DNA of 5,884 nt from Ruminococcaceae bacterium UBA5423. Its GTDB lineage: Bacteria > Bacillota > Clostridia > Oscillospirales > Acutalibacteraceae. The notes under the pieces are model-generated. The model saw nothing but the letters and a program-made list of their open reading frames with translations. It was not told where the DNA came from and ran no database searches. Shown in pieces: positions 1 through 5,323 of the stretch; position 1 is the first letter of the stretch; every line of letters starts with the position of its first letter. The translations under genes and the position numbers were made by a program. The DNA lies in assembly GCA_002409375.1 (NCBI GenBank), contig DHNF01000035.1, positions 6,686 to 12,569 on the forward strand, in the 5' to 3' direction.

Positions 1-1
1 A

Positions 2-30
2 TTTAATATTATAGACTAATAAAGTAGAAT
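2..30 (+). promoter_or_regulatory. Weak candidate promoter for copA
   Basis: TAGAAT at 25-30 matches a sigma-A -10 box at five of six bases. TTTAAT at 2-7 lies 17 bases upstream but is a poor -35 (three of six). TATTAT at 7-12 is an alternative -10 whose -35 would lie outside the window. I see no CopY box (TACANNTGTA) and no convincing CsoR-type dyad in 1-68. The AT richness makes chance matches likely. Confidence 0.2.
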
Positions 31-68
31 AATTACTGTTTTAATGAATTGTATGAAAGGCTAACTGT

Positions 69-2519
69 ATGAAAAAGGAATCTATCAAAATTAGTGGAAT
101 GTCCTGTGCGGCCTGTGCACAAAGAATTGAAAAGACCGTGAAAAACATGTACGGAGTAATTAGTGCATCCGTTAATTTTGCTGCCGAAAAACTAACCGTT
201 GAATATGACAGCGCAAAATTAGGATTATGCCAAGTTAATCAGGCAATTGAAAAAGCCGGCTATAGCGTAATTGAGCAATCTGAATTTATCAGTGTTACAA
301 TACCAATTGAAGGAATGACCTGCGCTGCCTGTGCGCAGAGAATTGAAAAAACGGTGCAAAAGATGGACGGGGTAAAAAATGCGTCAGTCAACTTTGCATC
401 CGAAAAGCTAAGTGTCGAATATGATGAGGCAAAAATTAAAACATCAGCTATCAGACAAGCTATTGAAAAACTTGGATACAAACCGCTTGAAATAGAAAAA
501 AAGAGTGCGAATGACAATGAAGAAAAAATTATAAGCGCTCTTTGGAAAAAATTTATTGTATCGGCTGTTTTCAGCATTCCGTTATTATACCTCACAATGG
601 GGTCAATGATAAGCTGGCTTCCGCTGCCTATTCCGGCTTTTTTGGATATGATGCATCATCCTTTAAACTATGCTGTTGCACAAATTGTATTAACCATTCC
701 GGTTATTATAGCCGGGTATAAATTCTACACTGTAGGGTTTAAAGCACTTATTCAAAAAAGCCCAAACATGGATTCTCTTATTGCGATAGGCACTTCGGCG
801 GCAATAATTTATGGTTTATATTCAACTTATCAAATATCGGCCGGAAATACCGAAGCTGTTGATGGGCTGTATTTTGAATCGGCAGCAGTTATTATAACTT
901 TGATATTACTCGGAAAATCCCTTGAAGCCGTTTCAAAAGGAAAAACCTCTGAGGCGATTAAAAAGCTGATGGGCCTTGCGCCAAAAACAGCAATTGTTAT
1001 AAAGAATGGTAAAGAAACGGTTATTCCTATTGATGAGGTTGAAATCGGCGATATTATTGTAGTAAAACCGGGTGACAAAATCCCTGTAGATGGTGTTGTC
1101 ACACAGGGGCACACTTCTATTGATGAATCGATGTTAACAGGTGAAAGCATGCCGATTGACAAAAAGACAGGCAACGAGGTCTTTGCCGCGAGTATTAACA
1201 AAACGGGATCGGTACATTTTAAAGCAACAAAAATCGGCGGCGATACCGTTCTTGCGCAAATCATAAAACTGGTGGAGGAAGCCCAAGGGTCAAAAGCGCC
1301 AATTGCCAAAATGGCTGATATTGTATCAGGCTATTTTGTGCCGATTGTGGTCTTGGTTGCCGTGCTCGCTTTTGCCGCATGGTTAATATCCGGTCAGACG
1401 CTTGTGTTTGCATTGACAATATTCATTTCTGTATTGGTAATTGCCTGCCCATGCGCGCTTGGGCTTGCAACACCAACTGCAATTATGGTAGGCACCGGAA
1501 AAGGTGCGGAATACGGAATTTTGATAAAGGGCGGGGAAGCCCTCGAAACCACTCACAAAATCAACACAATTGTGTTTGATAAGACAGGCACGATTACCGA
1601 GGGCGAACCCGAAGTCACAGATATTATCACAGTTACCGACATTTCGCGGGATCGCCTGTTGCAGTTTGCTGCATCTGCTGAAAAAGGCTCGGAGCACCCT
1701 TTGGGTGAGGCCATTGTAAGGCGTGCCCAAACCGAAAACCTTGAACTGATAGATGGTAGTAATTTTAATGCTATTCCCGGTCACGGGATAGAAGTTGAAA
1801 TTAGCGGTGCAAAAGTTTTAATCGGAAACAAAAAGCTGATGAGTGACAAAAGCATTTCGCTTGAAAATCTTGATAGCAAATCTAATCAGCTTGCCGGTGA
1901 AGGCAAGACGCCAATGTATGTTGCCCTGGATAATAAGATATCGGGTATTATTGCTGTTGCTGATGTTGTAAAGCGCAGCAGCTCAAAGGCAATAAAAAAG
2001 CTTCAGTCAATGGGGATTGAGGTTGCAATGATAACGGGAGACAACCGAAAAACGGCTGAGGCGATTGCAAAGCAGGTGGGTATTGACAAAGTTTTGGCAG
2101 AGGTTTTGCCGCAGGATAAATCAGACGAGGTTAAAAAGCTGCAATCAAAGGGGAAAAAAGTTGCCATGGTAGGTGACGGCATTAACGATGCGCCTGCATT
2201 GGTTCAGGCTGATATAGGGATTGCGATAGGTTCAGGCACCGATGTTGCTATGGAGTCGGCTGATATTGTGCTGATGAAAAACGACTTAATGGATGTGGTA
2301 ACTGCGATAAATTTAAGCAAAAGCACAATACGCACAATCAAACAAAATCTGTTTTGGGCATTTGGATATAATGTTGCAGGCATACCTGTTGCGGCAGGCG
2401 TACTATATTTGTTCGGCGGGCCGCTATTAAACCCGATGTTTGCAGCAGCGGCAATGTCGTTAAGTTCAGTTTCAGTGCTCACAAATGCGTTAAGGCTAAA
2501 AAAGTTTAAACCATATTAG
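69..2519 (+). CDS. copA: Copper(I)-exporting P1B-type ATPase CopA with two HMA domains
   Basis: Pumps Cu(+) from the cytoplasm across the inner membrane using ATP. Seen in the 816-residue product: two N-terminal heavy-metal-associated domains with CAAC metal sites (C13/C16 and C85/C88); membrane helices before and after the SPNMDSL segment near 231-237; the A-domain TGES at 357-360; the CPC metal site in helix 4 at 460-462; the phosphorylated DKTGT at 504-508 (D504); the N-domain HP at 543-544; TGDN at 656-659; and the hinge GDGINDAP at 702-709. The last two helices carry Tyr767-Asn768 and Met796 followed by Ser799-Ser800. CPC plus YN plus M..SS is the Cu(+)/Ag(+) subgroup signature. Length is close to the roughly 800 residues of Firmicute two-HMA CopA, so the gene is intact. 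ATG 69 is preceded by GAAAGG (55-60) at 8-base spacing. No csoR, copY or copZ lies in the window. The next gene is convergent, so copA is transcribed alone downstream. Cu(+) over Ag(+) as main substrate is inferred from the family. Confidence 0.97.
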   Translation: MKKESIKISGMSCAACAQRIEKTVKNMYGVISASVNFAAEKLTVEYDSAKLGLCQVNQAIEKAGYSVIEQSEFISVTIPIEGMTCAACAQRIEKTVQKMDGVKNASVNFASEKLSVEYDEAKIKTSAIRQAIEKLGYKPLEIEKKSANDNEEKIISALWKKFIVSAVFSIPLLYLTMGSMISWLPLPIPAFLDMMHHPLNYAVAQIVLTIPVIIAGYKFYTVGFKALIQKSPNMDSLIAIGTSAAIIYGLYSTYQISAGNTEAVDGLYFESAAVIITLILLGKSLEAVSKGKTSEAIKKLMGLAPKTAIVIKNGKETVIPIDEVEIGDIIVVKPGDKIPVDGVVTQGHTSIDESMLTGESMPIDKKTGNEVFAASINKTGSVHFKATKIGGDTVLAQIIKLVEEAQGSKAPIAKMADIVSGYFVPIVVLVAVLAFAAWLISGQTLVFALTIFISVLVIACPCALGLATPTAIMVGTGKGAEYGILIKGGEALETTHKINTIVFDKTGTITEGEPEVTDIITVTDISRDRLLQFAASAEKGSEHPLGEAIVRRAQTENLELIDGSNFNAIPGHGIEVEISGAKVLIGNKKLMSDKSISLENLDSKSNQLAGEGKTPMYVALDNKISGIIAVADVVKRSSSKAIKKLQSMGIEVAMITGDNRKTAEAIAKQVGIDKVLAEVLPQDKSDEVKKLQSKGKKVAMVGDGINDAPALVQADIGIAIGSGTDVAMESADIVLMKNDLMDVVTAINLSKSTIRTIKQNLFWAFGYNVAGIPVAAGVLYLFGGPLLNPMFAAAAMSLSSVSVLTNALRLKKFKPY
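90..263 (+). repeat. HMA domain copy 1 within copA (partner of 306-479)
   Basis: Encodes residues 8-65 of CopA. It aligns without gaps to residues 80-137 (306-479), with about 40 of 58 residues identical by my hand count, at a 72-residue period. The block around the CAAC site ([12 protein letters not shown]) is the same in both copies, while many synonymous third bases differ, so this is a coding-level duplication rather than a very recent DNA duplication. The part least alike is residues 53-59 against 125-131. Confidence 0.85.
306..479 (+). repeat. HMA domain copy 2 within copA (partner of 90-263)
   Basis: Encodes residues 80-137 of CopA, with metal site C85/C88. It is the copy nearer the membrane. 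In the CopA family the membrane-proximal domain is usually the one most closely tied to pump regulation or turnover; that role is family knowledge, not something shown here. Confidence 0.85.
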
Positions 2520-2648
2520 TGATTAAACAATTCCACATTGTCTGCCCTACAAATCTCTGATATCAACATGCCATGCGGAACGCCCATAATTGCGAAGCGG
2601 GATGCCCTCATCTCGTCGGTGGCGTAAATTAATACTATTCTCAGTTTA
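2520..2648. other. Intergenic stretch, GC-richer than its flanks, origin unknown
   Basis: Non-coding gap between the copA stop and the candidate hairpin. From about 2540 to 2625 the sequence is clearly richer in G and C than the AT-rich bases on either side. It holds two imperfect direct copies of a GCGG-A-GCCC pattern (about 2575-2585 and 2597-2607). Short open frames exist on both strands: on the minus strand an ATG at about 2613 gives 31 residues ending at the stop next to copA, and on the plus strand an ATG at 2568 gives 19 residues. None has a ribosome binding site I can support. It could be a gene remnant or a copy of a dispersed intergenic repeat. Confidence 0.35.
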
Positions 2649-2693
2649 AAAGGAGACAAGATTGGCGAGAATATTTTTTGCCCTGTCTTTTTT
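2649..2693 (+). terminator. Candidate terminator hairpin after copA
   Basis: Bases 2649-2658 can pair with 2684-2693 in a 10-bp stem including two G-U pairs. Inside it, GGC 2664-2666 pairs with GCC 2680-2682. The T-run (2688-2693) is the 3' arm of the stem rather than a separate tail. The G-U pairs work only for a plus-strand transcript, which fits copA. A weaker bidirectional role for the convergent anti-sigma gene is possible. Confidence 0.4.
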
Positions 2694-2704
2694 GCAGTAA
2701 AAAT

Positions 2705-3595
2705 TTATTCAATAATTGAAGTCAACACTTTCATAAATTCGTCTTTAGTTAATTTTTGCGACATAATATAATAGCCTACACTATCAAGTGTTATCAACGC
2801 CGAGTACATATCGCCGCTGCTGCCGTAAGGCGCATCGTTGTAATGGGCAAATTTCACTTGAGTATCGCAGACGGTTATTTTTGAAAATCGTGTCGGGTCC
2901 CCTATACAGTTAAAGGGATAGCGGTCTTTTGCGACTTCTATAATCAGTTCTCTGCCTTTTGCCGGGTTTCCATACGCAATGTAGTTGTCGTCAAAGTAAA
3001 CTTCGTCATCTTTCATTATATCTTTGTATATTGAATGCAAATCATCATAATCAGGGGTTGTTTCATTTTGTTTGCATATTCCATATTCTTTTTGTTGTAA
3101 GATCAAGTCTTCGGGTACAAAGGAGGGTATAATTTTTCTGCCGTAATATTCTGCCAGCTCGTCTAAGGTCATGGGTATAAAATCACCGAATTTCCTGATT
3201 ACGATTTGAAGAGCTGGCATATTTGCAGTCGGTTGCTCTTTCGGGGTTGTAGATGTAACAGTCTGCTTTGATTGCGTTTGCGAGGGTACAGCCTCGTTGG
3301 CTGATGTTTTTGAAATGCCGTTTGTAGCTGAGGTGCTCTCTTTAGTGCTTGTGGCATTTGATGATGATGTAACATAAAAATTGTTTTTCAGCAGGTTTGG
3401 TAACATAAAAATTGAACACAATACTATAACACCACACGCGGCCGCTGCAGCTATTCTATGCCGACCAATACCAAAAGCCTTTTTATATTTTGGTGTGGGT
3501 TGGGTTAAACTCTCTTTGCAGCGCGATATTATGCAGTTCTCCATTTCTTTTTTTATATCAATTTTATCAACAGTATATTTAAGTTTGTTAGTCAT
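2705..3595 (-). CDS. Putative membrane anti-sigma factor with DUF4367-like extracytoplasmic domain
   Basis: A 296-residue protein probably holding the adjacent ECF sigma factor inactive at the membrane. Layout seen: basic cytoplasmic head (1-46), one hydrophobic helix at about 48-66, a Ser/Thr-rich stalk (76-117, about half Ser or Thr), then an extracytoplasmic domain from about 128 to the end. This domain opens with a TLDELAEYYG/IPSFVPEDL pattern and closes with GYYIMSQKLTKDEFMKVLTSI, which recalls the C-terminal end of DUF4367 proteins; that match is from memory. The usual zinc anti-sigma HxxxCxxC motif is absent; the head has only C21 and C26. The domain carries three cysteines (C174, C230, C243). 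The ATG overlaps the sigma stop by one base (TAATG) and follows GAGGAGATA, so the two are coupled. The anti-sigma role is inferred from topology and gene order. A surface sensor without sigma binding is the alternative. Confidence 0.75.
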   Translation of the reverse strand: MTNKLKYTVDKIDIKKEMENCIISRCKESLTQPTPKYKKAFGIGRHRIAAAAACGVIVLCSIFMLPNLLKNNFYVTSSSNATSTKESTSATNGISKTSANEAVPSQTQSKQTVTSTTPKEQPTANMPALQIVIRKFGDFIPMTLDELAEYYGRKIIPSFVPEDLILQQKEYGICKQNETTPDYDDLHSIYKDIMKDDEVYFDDNYIAYGNPAKGRELIIEVAKDRYPFNCIGDPTRFSKITVCDTQVKFAHYNDAPYGSSGDMYSALITLDSVGYYIMSQKLTKDEFMKVLTSIIE

Positions 3596-4083
3596 TACAA
3601 TATCTCCTCTTTGAGTTTTTCTTTAAGAAGTTTTCGGGCTTTTTGCAGTCGCATTTTAATTGCAGACGGTGAAACAGACAGCATTTTTGAAATCTCATTA
3701 ACTTTATATCCCTCGACATAATGAAGCACCAAAACCACCTTGAATTTTTGCGGCAGCAGCATCAAGCTCTCTAACAGCATTGCATCTTCCTTGGTTTCGT
3801 AATAATCATATAACTCATCAATATTTAAATGATTATGTTTAAACTTATATTTCCTCATGTTTTTGCAAATGTTGGTTACCACAGTGATAAGCCACGCTTT
3901 TTTGTGTTCGTCGCTGTCAAATACCGGTGATTTATTAAAGTACCTTATAAATGTTTCTTGCACAGCATCTTGGGCGTCATACTCATTGCAAAGTATAACA
4001 AGGCTGATTTTAAAAAGCATTTTGCTGTAGCTTTTAATTATAGTTTCTATTTCATCAGTCGGCCGTACTGATTTACTTGTCAC
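3595..4083 (-). CDS. ECF-type RNA polymerase sigma factor (sigma-70 family)
   Basis: Directs RNA polymerase to a specific promoter set in response to a signal relayed by its membrane partner. The 162-residue product has the two-domain ECF plan. Region 2 spans about 12-80, with DAQDAVQETFIRYF at 37-50 (core binding and -10 recognition) and AWLITVVTN at 63-71. Region 4 spans about 105-157, with LPQKFKVVLVLHYVEGY at 110-126 and the helix-turn-helix ISKMLSVSPSAIKMRLQKAR at 131-150. There is no region 1.1 or 3. The start is GTG at 4083, fixed by GAGGAGGTT just upstream; the next Met is at residue 22, inside region 2. The gene downstream overlaps by one base and is the probable anti-sigma. ECF factors often drive their own operon, but I could not identify an ECF-type promoter upstream. 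The regulon cannot be told from this sequence; copper is not implied merely because copA is nearby. Confidence 0.93.
   Translation of the reverse strand: MTSKSVRPTDEIETIIKSYSKMLFKISLVILCNEYDAQDAVQETFIRYFNKSPVFDSDEHKKAWLITVVTNICKNMRKYKFKHNHLNIDELYDYYETKEDAMLLESLMLLPQKFKVVLVLHYVEGYKVNEISKMLSVSPSAIKMRLQKARKLLKEKLKEEIL
3601..3609 (-). promoter_or_regulatory. Ribosome binding site of the anti-sigma gene, inside the sigma gene
   Basis: GAGGAGATA on the minus strand lies 5 bases before the ATG at 3595 (GGAG core about 9 bases away) and within the last codons of the sigma gene. With the TAATG overlap it supports translational coupling and balanced sigma/anti-sigma levels. Confidence 0.8.
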
Positions 4084-4089
4084 TAAATC

Positions 4090-4098
4090 AACCTCCTC
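4090..4098 (-). promoter_or_regulatory. Strong ribosome binding site that fixes the sigma GTG start
   Basis: GAGGAGGTT on the minus strand, with its AGGAGGT core 7 bases before GTG 4083. It is close to a full match to the 16S anti-Shine-Dalgarno and is the reason for choosing the GTG start. Confidence 0.85.
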
Positions 4099-4104
4099 AC
4101 TACT

Positions 4105-4132
4105 AATACAATTAAAAAGACGGTTTAGTCAA
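4105..4132 (-). promoter_or_regulatory. Candidate sigma-A-like promoter of the sigma/anti-sigma operon
   Basis: On the minus strand TTGACT (4127-4132, five of six to a -35) is followed after 16 bases by TGTATT (4105-4110, four of six to a -10). Transcription would begin near 4098, at the edge of the ribosome binding site, giving almost no leader. A CGTC (4120-4123) lies just after AAAC, but no AAC-type -35 at 16-17 bases from it could be found, so I do not call an ECF-type autoregulatory promoter. Confidence 0.3.
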
Positions 4133-4160
4133 TTATGTTTTTAAAATCGTCATAAACTTA

Positions 4161-4188
4161 TTGCAGGCAATCATCAGATTGCCTGCAA
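4161..4188 (-). terminator. Perfect 12-bp inverted repeat, possible terminator of the membrane operon
   Basis: Arms 4161-4172 (TTGCAGGCAATC) and 4177-4188 (GATTGCCTGCAA) match perfectly around a 4-base loop (ATCA). It lies 62 bases past the stop of the 86-residue gene, where a minus-strand terminator would be expected. The bases after the stem in that direction (TAAGTTTATG) are not a proper U-tract, and the T-run lies on the 5' side, so it is not a textbook intrinsic terminator. It could instead be a protein-binding dyad or an mRNA-stabilising 3' hairpin. Confidence 0.5.
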
Positions 4189-4213
4189 ATTCTAAAAAAT
4201 CAATTCACTTTAC

Positions 4214-4235
4214 ATATTACCATAAAAAGTAATAT
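4214..4235. repeat. AT-rich 7-bp inverted repeat downstream of the 86-residue gene
   Basis: ATATTAC (4214-4220) and GTAATAT (4229-4235) flank an 8-base loop. In the minus direction the loop is a T-rich stretch, not a tail. It lies 15 bases past the stop at 4251. The stem is short and AT-rich, so it may be chance in DNA of this composition. Confidence 0.25.
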
Positions 4236-4250
4236 AAACAACACAATATT

Positions 4251-4511
4251 TTACATTGCGCTTACAACTTTATAAATAAGAACAATAAAAAAAATATACA
4301 AAAAAGGAATTATTACAACATTTAAAATTTGGCTTTTGTCTGATTTAATATCATACTTAATAAATATATATTGCTCATAATGTGTCAAAACAAGTTCTTT
4401 TAAAAACAACATACAAATTAGCGTTAGTATCACCAATATATCTATCTTTAAAATCACAGATATATTTGTCCGCGATAAAGTTTCGGTTGATTCTTGCATT
4501 ATGGTAACCAT
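4251..4511 (-). CDS. Small two-helix membrane protein, function unknown
   Basis: I do not recognise this 86-residue protein. It has a short polar N-terminus (1-14), a hydrophobic helix at about 17-37, a charged and Tyr-rich loop (38-60, with HYEQYIFIKYDIKSDKS), a second helix at about 62-82, and a very short tail. Both ends probably lie on the same side of the membrane. The frame is open further upstream to 4610, but that part overlaps the CPBP gene, while ATG 4511 has GAGAGG at 7-base spacing and leaves a 20-base gap after the CPBP stop, so 4511 is the supported start. It is the last gene of the run and is followed by two inverted repeats. It could be a partner or substrate of the CPBP homologue; that is a guess from gene order only. 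Confidence 0.7.
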   Translation of the reverse strand: MVTIMQESTETLSRTNISVILKIDILVILTLICMLFLKELVLTHYEQYIFIKYDIKSDKSQILNVVIIPFLYIFFIVLIYKVVSAM

Positions 4512-4518
4512 ATATATG

Positions 4519-4524
4519 CCTCTC
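4519..4524 (-). promoter_or_regulatory. Ribosome binding site that fixes the start of the 86-residue gene
   Basis: GAGAGG on the minus strand, 7 bases before ATG 4511. No comparable site precedes the further upstream ATG of the same frame at 4610. It lies in the 20-base gap after the CPBP stop codon. Confidence 0.7.
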
Positions 4525-4531
4525 TTCGAAA

Positions 4532-5323
4532 TTACAAATATGTAAAACATAGCGGACAGATTATGTAAAGCGAAACATTTATCAGCCCGTGTGCAAACGA
4601 CAACCCCCATATGGATTTTAATTCATAAAAAAGTCTGCAAAATAATACCGATAACAAAAAAGCATACGCAGTATTTAAAAACGAGTTTCCCGAAACAGTC
4701 ATGGCAGCATACAAAATGCTTGTAAAGTATGCTGCTTTTTTATAGCCAAGCAGTCTCGAAAAAACATTGTATAATATTCCGCGATATAAAAACTCTTCAA
4801 GCAAACCTGTGAACAAAATTATTACGGCCGCCCAAACGATTGTTTCTTTGGGTGTGGGATTGTAATTTAATGACGGTTTTAAAACTAAAAATTCAATATA
4901 CCCTAAAGGCAGTCCCATTAATCCAAAAAGCAGTTGGTTTTGCAGTTTAACTAACTTAAAACCCATTGCATTGGCGGTTAATCCAAGCAGTTTTGCTACT
5001 ATTGCTCCGGCGATAAATAAAGGAATTCCGACTACCGCAAACACAAGAAATTGTGGCACATTTGTTAAAGGGATTGAAAGACTGATTATTCTGATTAACG
5101 GAATAAGGGTAATTGCTAAATACAATGAATATGCATAGTCATTGTATTTGCGAAAAGTTAGGAAAATAAACATTATAAGAACAAGAATATTGATTGATAC
5201 ACAAACAAACAAATATCCCAAGACGGTATATATTTCGGCAACAAGGGTGAATAAAACCAAAAACAAATATATTACTATATCTGATTTAACAAGCCCTTGT
5301 GTTGTTTTCTTAAATTTAATCAC
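4532..5323 (-). CDS. CPBP (Abi/CAAX) family intramembrane metalloprotease homologue, motif 2 degenerate
   Basis: A 263-residue polytopic membrane protein, about eight predicted helices, of the CPBP family (Rce1-like glutamyl proteases and bacteriocin-immunity or processing relatives). Seen: motif 1 EEFLYR at 176-181 (E176, E177, R181) in the helix from about 162 to 183, and motif 3 HGLIN at 245-249 (H245, N249). Motif 2 normally reads F/Y-x-x-x-H; here residues 205-209 are YAAMT, so the histidine is Thr209 (codon ACT, read directly). Activity is therefore uncertain. The start is GTG 5323, which overlaps the end of the upstream DUF1616 gene by 8 bases; a TAA closes the frame just upstream. AAAGG lies only 3 bases away, so initiation probably depends on coupling to the upstream gene. 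The 86-residue gene follows after 20 bases. Family assignment is firm; substrate and catalytic status are not. Confidence 0.85.
   Translation of the reverse strand: MIKFKKTTQGLVKSDIVIYLFLVLFTLVAEIYTVLGYLFVCVSINILVLIMFIFLTFRKYNDYAYSLYLAITLIPLIRIISLSIPLTNVPQFLVFAVVGIPLFIAGAIVAKLLGLTANAMGFKLVKLQNQLLFGLMGLPLGYIEFLVLKPSLNYNPTPKETIVWAAVIILFTGLLEEFLYRGILYNVFSRLLGYKKAAYFTSILYAAMTVSGNSFLNTAYAFLLSVLFCRLFYELKSIWGLSFAHGLINVSLYIICPLCFTYL

Noticed and set aside
8..33. Possible operator dyad ATTAT...ATAAT upstream of copA.
   Set aside because: The arms are only five AT bases and the inner bases are out of register; this is expected by chance in such AT-rich DNA.
53..63. ATG at 53 just upstream of copA.
   Set aside because: It is out of frame with copA and meets a TAA after three codons; it only overlaps the copA ribosome binding site.
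260..1784. Three minus-strand open frames (260-595, 830-1309, 1383-1784) and a plus-strand one (1379-1579) inside copA.
   Set aside because: They lie wholly within a full-length copA whose motifs are all intact, and they show no family features or ribosome binding sites.
2204..2482. Minus-strand open frame of 92 codons.
   Set aside because: It is antisense to the conserved hinge and last helices of copA, with no recognisable protein features.
3435..3455. GC-rich patch with GCGGCCGCTGCAG in an AT-rich region, resembling a cloning-linker sequence.
   Set aside because: It encodes the run of alanines in the membrane helix of the anti-sigma protein and is in frame, so it is natural coding sequence.
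3381..3614. Plus-strand open frame of 77 codons.
   Set aside because: It is antisense to the membrane helix region of the anti-sigma gene; the minus-strand gene has an RBS and coupling and explains the DNA better.
4512..4610. Longer N-terminus for the small membrane protein, starting at ATG 4610.
   Set aside because: It would overlap the CPBP coding end by 79 bases. The extra residues are not hydrophobic in a useful way, and ATG 4511 has its own ribosome binding site.
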